From Rhodospirillaceae bacterium (GTDB lineage: Bacteria > Pseudomonadota > Alphaproteobacteria > TMED109 > TMED131), in contig CACCMS010000004.1 of NCBI GenBank assembly GCA_902547175.1, forward strand, positions 1-45,054: a stretch of 45,054 bases of DNA. The letters are read 5' to 3'. Within the stretch, counting starts at the first letter, position 1, and every line of letters starts with the position of its first letter. Below the pieces are notes generated by a model. The model worked only from the letters and a program-made list of their open reading frames with translations, had not been told where the DNA came from and did not search any database. This document shows, in pieces, positions 32,469 through 41,610 of this stretch. Made by a program: the position numbers and the translations under genes.

Positions 32469-33735
32469 ATCAAAAAAAATATTTACTCAAGCTAAAGAGA
32501 TCATTCCTTCTCAATCTCAAACTTTCTCAAAAAACTGGACGCAGTATCCATTTGGAACATCTCCTATATTTAGTCTTAGAGCTAATGGCCAATATATCTG
32601 GGATGTAGATAATAATAAATATATTGACTGGCCAATGGCGTTAGGACCGTTAATTTTAGGACATAACTACAAAGCTTTAAATGACAGATTAAAAAGCCAA
32701 CTAGATCAAGGAATAGCTTTTTCTCTACCTAATAAGTTAGAAGTTGTTGTTGCTGATCAATTAATTAATTGGTTTAATTGTTTTGAAAAAGTTAGGTTTG
32801 GAAAAAATGGATCAGACGTAACCTCAGCTGCTGTAAGAGCAGCCAGGGCAATTACTTCAAGAGAGCACATACTGAGCTCTGGATATCATGGCTGGCAGGA
32901 TTGGTTTATAGGAAGTACTTTGAGGTCAAAGGGAGTACCAAAAAATGTAAAAAAATTAATTCATACTTTTGAGTATAATAACATTCCTAGTTTAGAAAGA
33001 TTGTTGCGTAAATATAAAGGAAAGGTCGCTGCGATAATTATGGAACCAATGGGTTTAATAAAACCAGAAAAAAATTTTTTAAGAAAAGTCAGAGAGTTAG
33101 CAAATAAGAATAAATGTTTATTAATATTTGACGAGTGCTGGACATGTTTTAGGTTACATGAGAAAGGAAGTATAGGGATCTATAACGTTATACCAGATAT
33201 GCTTTGTATAGGGAAAGCTCTAGGTAATGGAATTCCTATATCTGCAGTTTTAGGTAAAAAAAGAGTTATGAGGGTTTTCGAAGATATATTTTTTTCTTTT
33301 ACATTTGGAGGAGATGTTCTTGGTTTAAGTGCAGCCAATAATGTTCTAAAAATTATAAAAAAAGAATCCGTTATCAAGCACATAGAAGAAATAGGAACAA
33401 GCTTAATTAAGGGAGTTAATGATCTAATTAAATTATTTGATTTAAACAAGTATATCTCAATTAAAGGATATCCTGGTAGAAATGCTTTGTTTTTTGTAAA
33501 TGACAATTATAACGGTTTATTACTAAAAAGTATTTTACAAGAAACATCAATAAGAAATGGAGTATTATCTGCTGCTTGGCATGCGCCTAGTTTTTCTCAT
33601 AATTTAAAAGATGTAGAATATACTTTAGATACTTATGAAAAAGCTTTTAAAAAAATAAAAATTGGTTTAGAAAATAATAGTTTAAGAAAAACTCTAAAAG
33701 GAGAAATAGTTAAAGAAGTATTTAGAAAAATTTAA
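32455..33735 (+). CDS. Class III aminotransferase, glutamate-1-semialdehyde-aminomutase-like
   Basis: This is a PLP fold-type I protein of 426 aa: KNGSDVTSAAVRAAR (phosphate binding), YHGWQDW, IFDECWTCFR (Asp to the ring N) and the Schiff-base Lys in CIGKALGNGIPISA (~254). HemL itself makes 5-aminolevulinate, but in a glycan operon next to spsF and neuB this relative more probably transaminates or isomerises a sugar amine. No PseC-type DegT enzyme adjoins pseB, so this protein may fill that step. That is inference. Confidence 0.85.
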   Translation: MKLNKSKKIFTQAKEIIPSQSQTFSKNWTQYPFGTSPIFSLRANGQYIWDVDNNKYIDWPMALGPLILGHNYKALNDRLKSQLDQGIAFSLPNKLEVVVADQLINWFNCFEKVRFGKNGSDVTSAAVRAARAITSREHILSSGYHGWQDWFIGSTLRSKGVPKNVKKLIHTFEYNNIPSLERLLRKYKGKVAAIIMEPMGLIKPEKNFLRKVRELANKNKCLLIFDECWTCFRLHEKGSIGIYNVIPDMLCIGKALGNGIPISAVLGKKRVMRVFEDIFFSFTFGGDVLGLSAANNVLKIIKKESVIKHIEEIGTSLIKGVNDLIKLFDLNKYISIKGYPGRNALFFVNDNYNGLLLKSILQETSIRNGVLSAAWHAPSFSHNLKDVEYTLDTYEKAFKKIKIGLENNSLRKTLKGEIVKEVFRKI

Positions 33736-33746
33736 AAAGAGTATAT

Positions 33747-34640
33747 ATGAAAGAAAAAGTAAAAAAATATTATAGCTCAGTGTCAGACATTTATGACGAA
33801 ATGTATGATGTTGATAGATTATTATCTTCCGAAGTATACATGGCTGATTATTTTAGATATAAGTTGATTATTAAAAGAATTAAGAAATTAAAAGTAACTG
33901 GTAAAATACTTGATGTAGGCTGTGGAGAAGGAACGCCATTAATTAGAATATGTAAATCAACTAAACTTGATCCTTTAGCAATTGATATAACTGAAAGCAT
34001 GGTAGAGAAAACAAAAGAAAATTTTATTAAAAATAAATTCAATCCTAGAAATGTGCTTTTAGGAGATGTTTCTAAAAAAAATAGCTTTGATAATATTTTT
34101 AAAAACAAAAAGTTTGATGTAGCTATTTGTTTAGGAGTTATGCCGCATGTTGAAGATGTCACTTTAACCTTAAACAATATTAGGAAAAAACTAAAAAAAA
34201 ATGGAAAGTTATTTGTTAGTTTTAGAAATGAGTTATTTTCTCTTTTCACCCTTAATAGACCAACCAAAGAATTTTTTCTTAGTAAATTTTTCACTAATAT
34301 TCCAAAAAAAAATAGAAGTTTGATAGAAAAAGATTTGAATAAAAGATTTGAAGTCGAGCTACCACCTCTAAGAATTAGAAATAAAAAAGGAGGACCAGGA
34401 TATGACACCACTCCTTCAAGGTTTCATAACCCTTTAACTATTGAAAAGGTAACCAAAAATGCAGGGTTCAAAGAACAAATACTTCATTTTTATCATTATC
34501 ATCCACTACCACCAATGTATGAAAATACAAAAGTTAGCAAGAAATTATTTAGAGAACTATCTATAGAATTAGAAAAAAACCCTAATGATTGGAGAGGGTA
34601 TTTTATGTGCTCTGCATTTTTATTGGAACTAACAGCATAA
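33747..34640 (+). CDS. Class I SAM-dependent methyltransferase
   Basis: Motif I is KILDVGCGEGTPLI (~53), motif II is LAIDITESMVEK, and a later block FDVAICLGVMPHVEDV leads to LKKNGKLFVSF (297 aa). A C-terminal part rich in His, Pro and Tyr (LHFYHYHPLPPMYE) may bind the substrate. It closes the long plus-strand run and is followed by about 390 bp holding a neuB remnant. It likely N- or O-methylates a sugar of the same pathway. Confidence 0.83.
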   Translation: MKEKVKKYYSSVSDIYDEMYDVDRLLSSEVYMADYFRYKLIIKRIKKLKVTGKILDVGCGEGTPLIRICKSTKLDPLAIDITESMVEKTKENFIKNKFNPRNVLLGDVSKKNSFDNIFKNKKFDVAICLGVMPHVEDVTLTLNNIRKKLKKNGKLFVSFRNELFSLFTLNRPTKEFFLSKFFTNIPKKNRSLIEKDLNKRFEVELPPLRIRNKKGGPGYDTTPSRFHNPLTIEKVTKNAGFKEQILHFYHYHPLPPMYENTKVSKKLFRELSIELEKNPNDWRGYFMCSAFLLELTA

Positions 34641-34744
34641 TATATGTATAAATCACTAAGGCATCTATGGCCTTTACATAACACTATTAATTCTAGTTGT
34701 ATCACAGAATTATTAATTTTGCGTGAAGCTTGTTAAAAAATTAA

Positions 34745-34972
34745 AAAAAAAATATATGTAGAATGCAGTGTAATACGAATTATACGGGAAGTTAAAATTA
34801 TTTTAGTTATATCGAAAAAAATCTAATGAAAAAATTTAAAAAACTATTTGATAATATTATTCTTGGCCTTTCAGATCATACACCAGGGTACACTTACGTT
34901 TTAGTAAAGTTGCGTTAAGTGCACCTGTTTTTGAAAAGCATTTTAAAGCTGGTAACTTTTCTATAATAATAT
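34745..34972 (+). pseudogene. Decayed neuB fragment
   Basis: The segment from MQCNTNYTGS (34763) on matches residues of the intact NeuB at 29942-31012. After an in-frame TAA (34793-34795) the similarity goes on with FSYIEKNL and ILGLSDHTPGY, and after a frameshift near 34905 with KVALSAPVFEKHFKAGN, then NFSI. DNA resemblance starts slightly earlier, around 34745. Both ends of the gene are missing. It marks past replacement or duplication of nonulosonate genes. The rest of the 34641-35032 gap holds nothing else that I can recognise. Confidence 0.88.
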
Positions 34973-35032
34973 TAAACTTATCATAAAGGATTAGTTCTTA
35001 AATTACATTATATCAAATGTAGTTATATAAAA

Positions 35033-36847
35033 ATGTGTGGCATATTAGGAATTACAAAATTTAATAATCTAGGAATAAATGATATTTCTTTTCTAGAGTT
35101 ATTAAAGACTCAGCTACATAGAGGGCCAGACAGTCAATTTTATAAAAAAAGCGATGATCTAATATTAGGTAATACTAGACTAGCAATTATAGGGCTAAAG
35201 TCAGAAGAGGCTAGCTTACCCATAGCTGACGACTGTGCCATGCTTGCTTTCAATGGAGAAATTTATAATTACAAAGAACTTAATGCAATATTATTAAAAG
35301 AGAAAATTTTTACCAAAGGCTTTTCAGACTCAGAGACTTTATTTTTATTATTAAAAAGGTTTGGCGTATCTAAAACACTTGATTTAGTAGATGGCATGTT
35401 TGCTTTTGCTTTTTATAATAAACGAGAGAAGAGTTTATATTTAGCTAGGGATAGGGTTGGTGAAAGGTTTTTATACTGGAGCATTATAAAAGATAGTTTT
35501 ATCTTTAGTTCAGAAATTAAGACTTTTACAAAGATTAAAGGTTTTGTTTCAAAGCCAAATATAGCATTAATAAAAGATTATTTTTTCACATCTAAAATAA
35601 ATGGTACAAAAACATTCTTTAATGGGATCAATGAGTTGGAGCCTGGAAAATTTTTAAAATTAAATGTAATTAATAATAATATTAAATTCTATAATTATTG
35701 GAATATAGAGGATACCTTTAAAACAGAATTAACCTTAAATAAAAATGATATAATGGAAGAGGTCATTTCAAAATTAAACTTAGCTACTTCCTCTAGGTTA
35801 GTGAGTGATGTGCCAATATGCTTTTTTTTATCTGGAGGAATAGACTCTCATGTCTTATTAAAAAGTGTTTTATCAACTTATGAAAGCGAAAGTATTGAAC
35901 TTTTTTTTGCCGATAATTTTTTAAATAAATATAGTGAGTTAAAAGACGTTGAACTAGGTATCAAATTTTATAAAGAACAAAATATAACAACGGATTTATT
36001 ACTGAATATTAGTAAATTGTCATTAGAACAATACTTAGATGAACTAAATAAATTAATATGGTTCTATGATGAGCCTATACAGTTTATTAACTCAGTACTA
36101 TTAAGCAAACTATGTAGAATGATAAATATTAAAAAATATAAAGTGGCATTTTCAGGTGAGGGATCTGATGAAATATTCTTTGGATATGAAAGATTCGTTA
36201 GGTCAAACAAATTAATAACAGAAGAGTCTAGTGATGAGGATAAAATAAAAGTTTTATATTATGGAGGAGGTATTCAAAATAAAGAATTAATCTCACATCT
36301 AGTAAAAAATTCTGGAGTGGCAAATGAACAAGATAGTGAAACATGGAAGTGGTTAAAAGAAAATATAAATCTAGAGTTTAATAAATTACAACTTATGTAT
36401 AGTCAAAAATTTAGACTGCAAATGCTTTTACAAAGACAGGATCGTGTAGGAATGATGCACTCCTTGGAAATCAGAACACCTTATTTAGCACCAAACTATC
36501 TAAGTTATGTAAATAAAATACCTATGGATATGAAATATAACTTTAATAATAATATAACTAAAGAAATTCTTAAAAAAGCTTTCTATAAAAAGATACCAGA
36601 TAGAATTATAAATAAAAAAAAAGAAGGTTTTGGTAGTGACATGCAGAGCTGGATAGGTAATAATTTAATGAAGGATGAAGTCTGCGGATCTATTTTAAAT
36701 AAAAATAGTTTTTCTCATTCATACTTAGATGCTAAATTAGTAAAAAGTATATTAAAAAAACATTTTGATAAGAAACGTGATTATTCAACTTTAATTTGGA
36801 TGATGTATTCCTTAGAAAAATGGCATAAGTTTTTTTTTGATAGGTGA
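35033..36847 (+). CDS. asnB: Asparagine synthase (glutamine-hydrolysing), AsnB type
   Basis: The glutaminase nucleophile Cys2 is present (MCGILGI), with HRGPDSQ and FNGEIYNYKEL forming the glutamine site. The synthetase domain has the pyrophosphatase loop FFLSGGIDSHVLL (~266) and FSGEGSDEIFFGYERF. The 604 aa are full length. It moves glutamine ammonia to an adenylated carboxylate. In polysaccharide loci such proteins often amidate uronic acids instead of making asparagine, and this window encodes a route to a uronic acid. A different, cysteine-free relative is at 16173-17795. Confidence 0.9.
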   Translation: MCGILGITKFNNLGINDISFLELLKTQLHRGPDSQFYKKSDDLILGNTRLAIIGLKSEEASLPIADDCAMLAFNGEIYNYKELNAILLKEKIFTKGFSDSETLFLLLKRFGVSKTLDLVDGMFAFAFYNKREKSLYLARDRVGERFLYWSIIKDSFIFSSEIKTFTKIKGFVSKPNIALIKDYFFTSKINGTKTFFNGINELEPGKFLKLNVINNNIKFYNYWNIEDTFKTELTLNKNDIMEEVISKLNLATSSRLVSDVPICFFLSGGIDSHVLLKSVLSTYESESIELFFADNFLNKYSELKDVELGIKFYKEQNITTDLLLNISKLSLEQYLDELNKLIWFYDEPIQFINSVLLSKLCRMINIKKYKVAFSGEGSDEIFFGYERFVRSNKLITEESSDEDKIKVLYYGGGIQNKELISHLVKNSGVANEQDSETWKWLKENINLEFNKLQLMYSQKFRLQMLLQRQDRVGMMHSLEIRTPYLAPNYLSYVNKIPMDMKYNFNNNITKEILKKAFYKKIPDRIINKKKEGFGSDMQSWIGNNLMKDEVCGSILNKNSFSHSYLDAKLVKSILKKHFDKKRDYSTLIWMMYSLEKWHKFFFDR

Positions 36848-36869
36848 TTTAATAGAAATAACTATTAAA
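36848..36869 (+). terminator. Weak hairpin right after asnB
   Basis: TTTAATAG (36848-36855), a six-base loop, and CTATTAAA (36862-36869) give a perfect 8-bp stem directly after the stop codon, with only one G-C pair. It lies between convergent genes, where termination is needed. Stability is low. Confidence 0.35.
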
Positions 36870-37087
36870 TTATAGTAGAAGAAATTCTTTTAAGTTAACT
36901 ACATGAAATATTTTTTATTATTACACATATATCTGTGATAGTAATAGTATAATTTATTTATTTAATATTATACTGAAAGGTAACAAGTGATCTGAGGAAT
37001 TAAAAACAAAATATGTATATATATTTTAAAGAACTTAATTTTTAAGAATAAACTTAATTATTTTTTTTGAAAAAAATTAATATTGCT

Positions 37088-38938
37088 TTAGATAGCATTT
37101 ATACTTCTGAGTTTTGATACAATATTCTTTGCTGCATCTTGTGCTGAAATCTCTTCAGTTTTAATTTCTATAAATGGCTTTTCTGGAGGCTCATATGGGC
37201 TTGAAATGGAAGTCATATTTTTTACTTCTCCCTTGATTGTTTTTTCATAAAGTTTTTTTGGATCTCTTTTCATGGTTGTTTCTAAAGACGTATTAATAAA
37301 AATTTCAAAGAATTCATTTTTTTCGAATTTACTTTTTGCCTGATGACGTTCAGCCTTGAATGGAGATATTAATGCTACAATTGTAATTATTCCTGCATCT
37401 ACAAAGAGTTTAGCCATTTCTGAAACCCTTCTTATATTCTCTATTCTATCTTCTTTTGTAAAGCTAAGATCTTTACTTATTTTATTTCTTATATTATCTC
37501 CGTCTAGTATGTATGTGTGTTTGTTAAGTTTATTTAATAATACCTCAACAATACTAGCAATAGTAGTTTTTCCAGAGCCTGATATCCCGGTAAACCATAA
37601 CACAAAAGGTGTCTGTTTTTTTATTATAGACCTGTCTTTTTTACTTAGATTAAAACGTTGAATGGGATTAATAACTAAAGGTTCTAATGAATTTAAAATT
37701 ACACCAGCACCTAGAGTTTCTTTAGTCATTTTGTCTACCAATATAAATGATCCTAAAAACTTATTTTCTTCATAAGATGTAAAAGAAAGTTTTTTTATTA
37801 GATTTAATTCTATTTCGCATATATCATTTTTTTTAATGATATTGGCAGTATTAAAAGAAAATGAGTTAAAGTTAATTTTTTTAAATGGTTTGCTAATATA
37901 AACATCACTTAAAAATCCAGTTCTATAAAAATAATATACCCTTTGGTCATATAACTCTTCTTCACCAGTCCAAATAATTCTAGCTAAAAACTTATTAGAA
38001 ACAGTAACAGACTTTTTATTATTAGAAATGATATTACCTCTTGAAATATCAGTCTCTTTATTGGTAGTAAAACTTATGGCATTTGTAAATTTAGAATTCT
38101 TAATATTTTTTTTACCAGAAAATATATTCTTAACTCTATTTTTCTCTTTGGAAGGAAATATGAAAATATCACTTTTTTCTTTCAAAACACCATTAATCAT
38201 ACTACACAAGTAATATCTTACATTTTTATTATTTCTTACAACGCCCTGCACAATTGAATATAATGTAGCATTAGTGTTGCTATAATCTTTTAAGTTTAAT
38301 AAAAAATCTAATAATGTCGCACCATCGTACCATTTGGTTTTTAATGACTTTTTTAAAATATTGATATTTTTAGTAGCAGAACAAGGAATTATTTCACATT
38401 TTTCGAAATTTAAATTAGTTAATAAATTATTTAATTGATCAGATATTTTTAAAAAATAGGCCTTAGAATAATTGATTAAATCTATCTTATTAACAATAAC
38501 AGCTAATGATTTAATTTTAAACAAAGATAATAAATATAAATGTCTTCTAGTTTGTACAGTAATACCCTTTTTTGCATTAACTAACAATATTGCAACATCG
38601 CAAATAGACGCAGCAGCAGCCATATTTTTAGTGTATTGCAGGTGTCCTGGACTATCACAAATGTTATATCTTACTTTGTTTATTGTTAGAGATTTAAAGG
38701 CTATATCTATAGTTATGGCTTGTTCTCTTTCTGAGATTAACCCATCCATTATCAAAGAATAGTCTATTTGATTTTTTAGATTACTATATTTTTTTGTGTC
38801 TTGTTCTAAGCTAATAACTTGATCTTTATAAAGAGCATTTAATTCAAAGATTAATTTTCCTATAAGTGAAGACTTCCCATCATCAACTGATCCACATATT
38901 ATTAAGTTGTGTGATCTAATATATTTTTTCAAACTCAC
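37088..38938 (-). CDS. cysNC: Bifunctional sulfate adenylyltransferase subunit 1 / adenylylsulfate kinase (CysN-CysC fusion)
   Basis: Residues ~1-420 are the CysN GTPase: IICGSVDDGKSSLIGKL (G1), ICDSPGHLQYTKNM (G3) and VIVNKIDL (G4), followed by beta-barrel domains. Residues ~445-616 are an APS kinase: WFTGISGSGKTTIA, LDGDNIRNKIS, RIENIRRVSEM, ISPFKAER, RDPKKLYEK. The fusion matches NodQ/CysNC proteins (616 aa). With CysD it makes APS, using GTP hydrolysis as driving force, and then PAPS. It starts at the last base of the cysD gene (1-bp overlap) and is read after it. The kinase half is more canonical than the stand-alone protein at 20703. Confidence 0.94.
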   Translation of the reverse strand: MSLKKYIRSHNLIICGSVDDGKSSLIGKLIFELNALYKDQVISLEQDTKKYSNLKNQIDYSLIMDGLISEREQAITIDIAFKSLTINKVRYNICDSPGHLQYTKNMAAAASICDVAILLVNAKKGITVQTRRHLYLLSLFKIKSLAVIVNKIDLINYSKAYFLKISDQLNNLLTNLNFEKCEIIPCSATKNINILKKSLKTKWYDGATLLDFLLNLKDYSNTNATLYSIVQGVVRNNKNVRYYLCSMINGVLKEKSDIFIFPSKEKNRVKNIFSGKKNIKNSKFTNAISFTTNKETDISRGNIISNNKKSVTVSNKFLARIIWTGEEELYDQRVYYFYRTGFLSDVYISKPFKKINFNSFSFNTANIIKKNDICEIELNLIKKLSFTSYEENKFLGSFILVDKMTKETLGAGVILNSLEPLVINPIQRFNLSKKDRSIIKKQTPFVLWFTGISGSGKTTIASIVEVLLNKLNKHTYILDGDNIRNKISKDLSFTKEDRIENIRRVSEMAKLFVDAGIITIVALISPFKAERHQAKSKFEKNEFFEIFINTSLETTMKRDPKKLYEKTIKGEVKNMTSISSPYEPPEKPFIEIKTEEISAQDAAKNIVSKLRSINAI

Positions 38939-39831
38939 TAAAAATAACCTTTAATTTTTTTTATTTCCATACTTGAAATAGTATCATGATCTATAAATCG
39001 ACCATTTCTTTCAGATATTTTTGAAACTTGTAATTCCTTAATAATTTCTTTTACAGTTTTAGCTTTACTAATAATACCAGCAGTAAGAGGATAACATCCT
39101 AAGGTTCTGAATCTAATATCCAGAAATTCTACTTTTTCGTTTTTTAAAGGTTTTAGTCTTCTATCATCTAACATTATATAACCACCATTTCTTTTAATAA
39201 CTTTTCTTTTTTTAGAAAAGTATAGAGACGGTAATTTAATATTTTCTAATTCAATATATTTCCAGATATCAATTTCCTGCCAATTAGACAACGGGAATAC
39301 CCTAAATGTATCTTCTTCCTGTTTAAGCTTATTGAAATGAAACCAAAATTCAGGCCTTTGATCCTTTGGGTTCCAGGCATTATTTTTTCTTAATGAAAAT
39401 ATCTTTTCTTTTGATCTTGACTTTTCTTCATCTCTTCTTGAACCTGTAATTATAAAATCAAAGTTATATTTAATTAATGCTTGTCTTAATGCCTCTGTTT
39501 TCATTATGTCCGTATAAAGTCCCGGACTAAAATTTATAGGATTTATATTTTTTTTATTTCCTTCTTTATTTGTATGAACTAATAAATTATATTGAGATTT
39601 TCTAAATAGGTTATCTCTGAAATTAATCATTTCTTTAAATTTCCACTTAGTATCTATATGAAGAAACTTACATGATATTTTTTTAGGATAAGTTGCTTTT
39701 TTTAATATATGAAAGAGAACAGAACTATCCTTACCTATTGAATATAAAACAACTGGATTATTTGCACTAGCAATAGTTTCTCTGATAATATAAATAGCTT
39801 CTTCTTCTAAATTGGAGATTATACTTTTCAT
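38938..39831 (-). CDS. cysD: Sulfate adenylyltransferase subunit 2
   Basis: This is an ATP-pyrophosphatase fold of the PAPS-reductase/CysD family: VVLYSIGKDSSVLFHI holds the SxGKDS loop (~28-43), then FLHIDTKWKF, ITGSRRDEEKSRSKEKIFS, and SNWQEIDIWKYI. The 297 aa are typical of CysD. It adenylates sulfate together with CysN. It sits between the sulfotransferase gene (upstream, 22-bp gap) and cysNC. No cysH, cysI or cysJ gene is nearby, so the product most likely goes to sulfation. Confidence 0.94.
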   Translation of the reverse strand: MKSIISNLEEEAIYIIRETIASANNPVVLYSIGKDSSVLFHILKKATYPKKISCKFLHIDTKWKFKEMINFRDNLFRKSQYNLLVHTNKEGNKKNINPINFSPGLYTDIMKTEALRQALIKYNFDFIITGSRRDEEKSRSKEKIFSLRKNNAWNPKDQRPEFWFHFNKLKQEEDTFRVFPLSNWQEIDIWKYIELENIKLPSLYFSKKRKVIKRNGGYIMLDDRRLKPLKNEKVEFLDIRFRTLGCYPLTAGIISKAKTVKEIIKELQVSKISERNGRFIDHDTISSMEIKKIKGYF

Positions 39832-39853
39832 AGCACACTAAACTAAATTATAA

Positions 39854-40717
39854 CTATAAATTAAATTCTTTTTTAATTTGAAAGTATTCATTTACTTCAT
39901 TCTTATATCTTAAATTAAGATACTCTATTTTTTCTCTGTTAGCTTTTTCTTTAAATTTATATTCTAAATTTTTTAAAAATAAGAAACCTAATATTTTTTT
40001 TAAATTTTTAATTATAGAGACAGGGAGCATAAACTTTAATCTATATATATATGGAAATTTACTGTAAAGCTGATTTAGTAAAGAAAATGAATAATTTATA
40101 TTTAATTCACCTTTAATTTTAGGATTATCAATTTTAAAAATTTTTTTTAAAAACTGTTTTTGACCTTTTAAAGTTGTTAAGTTATTAAAATCTACCAAAA
40201 GTATATTTTTTTTTCCAAATTTCTTTTTAAGATATTCAATTTTTTCAACCAAGTTTACACTATCACTTACATGTTTAAATGCAGCATCATCTATAAAGCT
40301 TTTAATATTTAAGTTTTTTAAAGGTACTTTACCTCTAATGTGAAAGTTATGCCATGAAATTATAGTATCAACAGGATTTCTAATAATTAAAATTATTTTA
40401 CTTTCTGGTAATATTTTATGTAATCTAGTTAATTTATCTTTAACATTTGAAGTAACAGGTAATGTGATTGCTTCATCGGAAAAAAAATTAATTTTTCCTT
40501 TAATTAAGTGTTTTCTTATCTGGTAAGCTTTATTATAATTTTTTTTTACACCTCTAATATAAGAATAAAAATATTCATGCTCATTAGCAGCTTTTTCTGA
40601 AAACGATTTTTCATGATCTCTTACTAGACCCAGAAAATTTATATTTTCTTGATCCTTGATAAGATTTTGTATAGTTGACGAAGCAGACTTTGCTAACCCT
40701 ATGTGAACTAAGATCAT
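39854..40717 (-). CDS. PAPS-dependent sulfotransferase
   Basis: The 5'-phosphosulfate loop is HIGLAKSASSTIQNLI (residues 5-20; AKSASST in place of the usual PKTGTT), and the 3'-phosphate site is IILIIRNPVDTIISWHNFH (~113-131) with the expected Arg. A catalytic-type His or Glu cannot be fixed by eye. The 287 aa are normal for bacterial carbohydrate sulfotransferases. As first gene of the cysD-cysNC operon it receives PAPS directly, and CysQ at 6823 would clear the PAP. The acceptor is probably a hydroxyl of the surface glycan or a lipid-linked precursor. Confidence 0.88.
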   Translation of the reverse strand: MILVHIGLAKSASSTIQNLIKDQENINFLGLVRDHEKSFSEKAANEHEYFYSYIRGVKKNYNKAYQIRKHLIKGKINFFSDEAITLPVTSNVKDKLTRLHKILPESKIILIIRNPVDTIISWHNFHIRGKVPLKNLNIKSFIDDAAFKHVSDSVNLVEKIEYLKKKFGKKNILLVDFNNLTTLKGQKQFLKKIFKIDNPKIKGELNINYSFSLLNQLYSKFPYIYRLKFMLPVSIIKNLKKILGFLFLKNLEYKFKEKANREKIEYLNLRYKNEVNEYFQIKKEFNL

Positions 40718-40865
40718 AACTTACAATAAATTAATAACAATTACGAATGAATTACAACGATAACATTTTAAACAATTAAATCAATTTATTATTCTAGTTT
40801 ATATTACATTTAATTTTTGTGTAACTTTATATACATTTATGATATTTACTAAAGAATCATTAATT

Positions 40866-40870
40866 AAGGA
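40866..40870 (+). promoter_or_regulatory. Shine-Dalgarno site of the TylF-like gene
   Basis: AAGGA stands 6 bases before the ATG at 40877. It is one of few clear ribosome-binding sites in the window and fixes this start. Confidence 0.6.
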
Positions 40871-40876
40871 AATAAA

Positions 40877-41572
40877 ATGGATTGGAAATTTAAAAGTTCT
40901 GCTAAAGAATTTCATGAAACTATTGATAAAATCTTGTCTATTGGTCATAACAAAAAAGATTTAATTCATCAGTATCCAGCTTTTGCAGGAGCAGCATTAT
41001 TAGCAAGGCATTTAACTTTGTATGAATTATATAAAAAAGTATTAGATAAACCTGGTGATATTGCAGAAGTAGGAGTATTCAAAGGAGGAGCGTTTTTATA
41101 CCTAGCTAAATTATGCGAAATATTTGAGGCTAATGCTTATACAAGAGTATTTGGCTTTGATTGGTTTGAGGGAATGGATCCAGATCCTAATAAAAAGGAA
41201 AAAGGACAGAAAAAAGGTTCATATAAAACTTCCTATGAACAACTAGACAAATTAGTTAAATATCAAAAATTAGAGCATGTAGCAAAAATAATTAAAATGG
41301 ATGTTACAAAAGAATTAAAAAGTTTTTTTGATTTGCATAAGGGTATAAAATTTAAATTAGTTTTTTTAGATGCAGGAACATATGATGTAGTAAAAGCATG
41401 TTTGCCTTTATTTTGGGAAAGATTAATTACGGGCGGTATATTGTTATTAGATCAATATTCAGATATTAGAGCAAATGGGGAGACAGAAGCATTAGACGAG
41501 TTTCTCCCTAAAGCCAGCCTTCAAACATTTGCATGGTCTAGACACCCTACTTGCTTTATAGTTAAAGAGTAG
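40877..41572 (+). CDS. TylF/MycF-family sugar O-methyltransferase
   Basis: The protein has the macrocin-O-methyltransferase layout (231 aa): GDIAEVGVFKGGAFLYLAK (SAM motif I), FGFDWFEGMDPDP, and the metal-binding region LVFLDAGTYDVVKACLP with GGILLLDQYSD. These enzymes methylate a sugar hydroxyl, using Mg and SAM. It opens the final plus-strand group and diverges from the sulfotransferase operon across 159 bp, where the promoters of both must lie. The DegT aminotransferase follows after 38 bp. Confidence 0.88.
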   Translation: MDWKFKSSAKEFHETIDKILSIGHNKKDLIHQYPAFAGAALLARHLTLYELYKKVLDKPGDIAEVGVFKGGAFLYLAKLCEIFEANAYTRVFGFDWFEGMDPDPNKKEKGQKKGSYKTSYEQLDKLVKYQKLEHVAKIIKMDVTKELKSFFDLHKGIKFKLVFLDAGTYDVVKACLPLFWERLITGGILLLDQYSDIRANGETEALDEFLPKASLQTFAWSRHPTCFIVKE

Positions 41573-41610
41573 TTCATGTTTAAATGTTTTTATAATTTTT
41601 TTAAAAACTA

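Noticed and set aside
32455..33735. Tetrapyrrole gene hemL
   Set aside because: The fold matches, but overlap with spsF and the nonulosonate context make a sugar aminotransferase role more likely than 5-aminolevulinate synthesis.
33848..34411. Minus-strand 187-codon frame
   Set aside because: It lies entirely opposite the methyltransferase at 33747-34640 and has low-complexity Leu/Phe/Ser composition, as expected for a shadow of a Lys-rich gene.
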